Shown here: positions 62,637-64,000 of the stretch, piece after piece | Numbering within the stretch: the first letter of the stretch is position 1 | How the letters are laid out: the number at the start of each line of letters is the position of its first letter | Assembly (NCBI GenBank): GCA_000156155.1 | Contig: DS995299.1 | Coordinates: forward strand, 64,390-128,389 | DNA: 64,000 nt | Direction of reading: 5' to 3' | DNA from: a beta proteobacterium KB13 | Lineage (GTDB): Bacteria > Pseudomonadota > Gammaproteobacteria > Burkholderiales > Methylophilaceae | Notes under the pieces: generated by a model | Databases searched by the model: none | What the model was told of the DNA's origin: nothing | The model's input: only the letters and a program-made list of their open reading frames with translations | Position numbers and translations under genes: made by a program

Positions 62637-63316
62637 GTGAACAACAAATACAAGATAACTTTATTAGTGTATTGCAAGGTAAAAAAGTACCAGGCATGGA
62701 TCCTAAGTGGCGTGTGATCGCTCGTATGGTTCGAAATATTATGATTAAGGAAGATAACCTTGAAGAGTATTTGATGGAGAGACGTCAACAAGCCTTTGAG
62801 AAAAGAATAGGTAAAGTTCTACAAGATCGTTATCTTATACCAAAGCAAAAAAGATCATTTGCATATAAGAATTGGATTCTTGCATTTATTCTTGGTGCCT
62901 CAGGGGTCTACGCCACCAAAGAATATGTGCATTTCACCAAACCACTTCCATTAGAACTGACACACACCCAGGAAGAATTAGAAGGACAGGATCCCAAATT
63001 GTTTTGGAAGAAATGGTTTAACAACGGCACTTTCATTATGTTTGGCCATCGTTATTTGACTAATCCTCTGCCAACAAATATTGGTGGCTGTGATCCAGAT
63101 CAAATCGATCTCGAAGGATGTTTAAAATTACTTAAAAAATATCCCAGTAACCCCAACCTTTTATTTAATATAGGCTTGATTTACCACATGGGTTTTGATG
63201 GGGAAGAAAATCATGACAAAGCAATTGAGTTCTATAAGCGCGCTGCCGCGTTGGGGAATGATTATGGTCGCCTGAATTATGAATATTTAATTAATCAAAA
63301 CAGTAAAAAGAAATAA
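62633..63316 (+). CDS. Single-pass membrane protein with Sel1-like repeat; putative anti-sigma partner
   Basis: 227 aa, function unknown. Residues 1-75 are charged and probably cytoplasmic; NWILAFILGASGVYATKEYV at about 80-99 is a likely membrane helix with a basic KQKR on its N-side, giving an N-in topology. The rest is probably periplasmic, with FWKKWFNNGTF at 124-134 and Sel1-type text (NIGLIYHMGFDG, HDKAIEFYKRAAALGN). Coupled by ATGA to the sigma gene, with a soluble end and a membrane helix: the layout of an anti-sigma factor. No zinc-binding anti-sigma motif is visible, so this is inference. Confidence 0.72.
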   Translation: MSEQQIQDNFISVLQGKKVPGMDPKWRVIARMVRNIMIKEDNLEEYLMERRQQAFEKRIGKVLQDRYLIPKQKRSFAYKNWILAFILGASGVYATKEYVHFTKPLPLELTHTQEELEGQDPKLFWKKWFNNGTFIMFGHRYLTNPLPTNIGGCDPDQIDLEGCLKLLKKYPSNPNLLFNIGLIYHMGFDGEENHDKAIEFYKRAAALGNDYGRLNYEYLINQNSKKK

Positions 63317-63355
63317 TTCCTGACCTTTAATCATTGCTACATCTATCTAATGTAG
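63316..63355 (+). promoter_or_regulatory. Candidate ECF promoter and overlapping inverted repeat before the Sel1 gene
   Basis: attcctgacct from 63316 and attgctacatc ending 63343 resemble the block upstream of the sigma gene. The inverted repeat ctacat-ctatcta-atgtag (63337-63355) overlaps its -10-like end. A start near 63350 would give a leader of about 28 bases to the ATG at 63378. Confidence 0.4.
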
Positions 63356-63377
63356 TTAATCAATTAAGGGTTAAAAA

Positions 63378-64000
63378 ATGAAAATTAAAACAATTGCTGC
63401 AGTGCTTGCTAATGTATTCTTGATCTCGAATGCTGTTACAGCGAATGAGATTCAAGCACCAGAAGTTAAAGTCCAAGAAAAGAATCCGTGTAAAGAAAAA
63501 ACCTTTTGGCAAACTAATTTTACCAATGGGCAATTTAATGGCTTCTATTCACAAATGACCAATAGCGTCATTAGCAATGCTCAACATTTATTTGCCAATC
63601 ATTATTTTGAAGGATCAATTTTAAACAAAGATTTAGCTAGAGCGTTAGACCTTTATCAGCGAGCACACAATCGTGGCAATCAAGATTCGACAGCAAAATT
63701 AGGGTTAGTGTATCGCTATGGCTTGTCAACTATTAAAGATTATCAAAAAGCAATTGAGTATTATCAGTCCATCGCAGCCAATTATCCAGAGGCTCAATTC
63801 AACCTTGGTTTGATGCACCGCTATGGCATTGGAACAGCATCCAACCAACAGCAAGCATTTCAATACTTCAAACAAGCTGCATCCAATCAAGTTGTTGCAA
63901 AAAACAATTGTGAAGTAGAAGTGGAAGGCATGGCGGAAGCTCAATTTCAGTTGGGACAGATGTTTCGTTATGGTTTAGGTGTTGAGAAAAATTTAGATCA
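63378..64000 (+). CDS. Secreted Sel1-repeat protein (C-terminus cut by window end)
   Basis: 207 residues are visible and the frame is still open at the window end. An N-terminal signal peptide MKIKTIAAVLANVFLISNAVTA-like segment would be cleaved near residue 22. After FWQTNFTNGQF (about 43-53) come Sel1/TPR-like repeats: LARALDLYQRAHNRGNQDSTAKLGLVYRYGL, YQKAIEYYQSIAANYPEAQFNLGLMHRYGIG and AEAQFQLGQMFRYGLGVEKNLD (each in parts). The FWxxxFxNGxF motif is shared with the membrane protein next door. Sel1 proteins act as adaptors; its target is unknown. The gap 63317-63377 holds the candidate ECF promoter. Confidence 0.82.
   Translation, partial: MKIKTIAAVLANVFLISNAVTANEIQAPEVKVQEKNPCKEKTFWQTNFTNGQFNGFYSQMTNSVISNAQHLFANHYFEGSILNKDLARALDLYQRAHNRGNQDSTAKLGLVYRYGLSTIKDYQKAIEYYQSIAANYPEAQFNLGLMHRYGIGTASNQQQAFQYFKQAASNQVVAKNNCEVEVEGMAEAQFQLGQMFRYGLGVEKNLD

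Overview
The window is a stretch of AT-rich, very compact bacterial chromosome carrying almost only housekeeping genes. The gene order (mreB divergent from gatCAB; rpe-gph-trpEGDC; aroK-aroB-dgt; ruvCAB-ybgC-tolQRAB-pal-cpoB-queEC; rpsP-rimM-trmD-rplS-xerD; rpsU-yqeY-dnaG-rpoD) is that of a betaproteobacterium. Low GC, tiny intergenic gaps and interlocked gene ends point to a streamlined member of the Methylophilales, most like the marine OM43 lineage. That placement is an inference from gene order and composition. No insertion sequence, prophage, CRISPR array or restriction system is visible.

Layout. 1-5337: mreB (cut by the window edge), gatCAB, pyrE, exonuclease III. 5319-11394 (minus): hemA-prfA-prmC-metX-metW-ampG. 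11495-17712: rpe-gph-trpEGDC-hemB. 17692-20587 (minus): a nucleotidyltransferase-like protein and the PBP1A gene. 20651-23345: aroK-aroB-dgt. 23537-26612: a highly expressed porin with its own terminator, then a TPR/glycosyltransferase protein. 26614-30527 (minus): glnA-ntrB-ntrC, with a sigma-54 promoter and a palindromic NtrC site upstream. 30720-36894: aroE, mtgA, uvrA (minus), a YajR-type MFS transporter and ssb. 36903-42421: fmdB, DUF502, aspS and small single genes. 42455-51690: yebC-ruvCAB-ybgC-tol/pal-queEC. 51772-55998: ribosomal and tRNA-modification operon, xerD, folB, plsY. 56004-61702: tsaD, then rpsU-yqeY-dnaG-rpoD and a CAU-anticodon tRNA (probably tRNA-Ile2). 61703-64000 is the only region with an accessory look. 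It holds a gene-free stretch rich in interleaved inverted repeats, an ECF-like sigma factor, a translationally coupled membrane protein, and a secreted Sel1-repeat protein cut by the window end.

How the genes work together. GatCAB and an AspRS with non-discriminating features fit transamidation as the route to Asn-tRNA. NtrBC probably drives glnA through sigma-54. The tol-pal cluster, PBP1A, MtgA, MreB and AmpG serve the envelope. The macromolecular-synthesis operon links translation, replication priming and the main sigma factor.

Most notable: (1) the sigma/membrane-partner/Sel1 trio at the right end, in which a similar promoter-like block precedes both the sigma gene and the secreted-protein gene, and the two Sel1 proteins share an FW...NG.F motif; (2) the potentially bistable structured region between the tRNA and the sigma gene; (3) perfect tandem DNA repeats encoding Ala/Pro/Glu-rich tails on two ribosomal proteins (S16 and L19) of one operon; (4) mtgA, whose membrane anchor is encoded upstream of any canonical start codon; (5) convergent gene pairs that end in interlocked stop codons.
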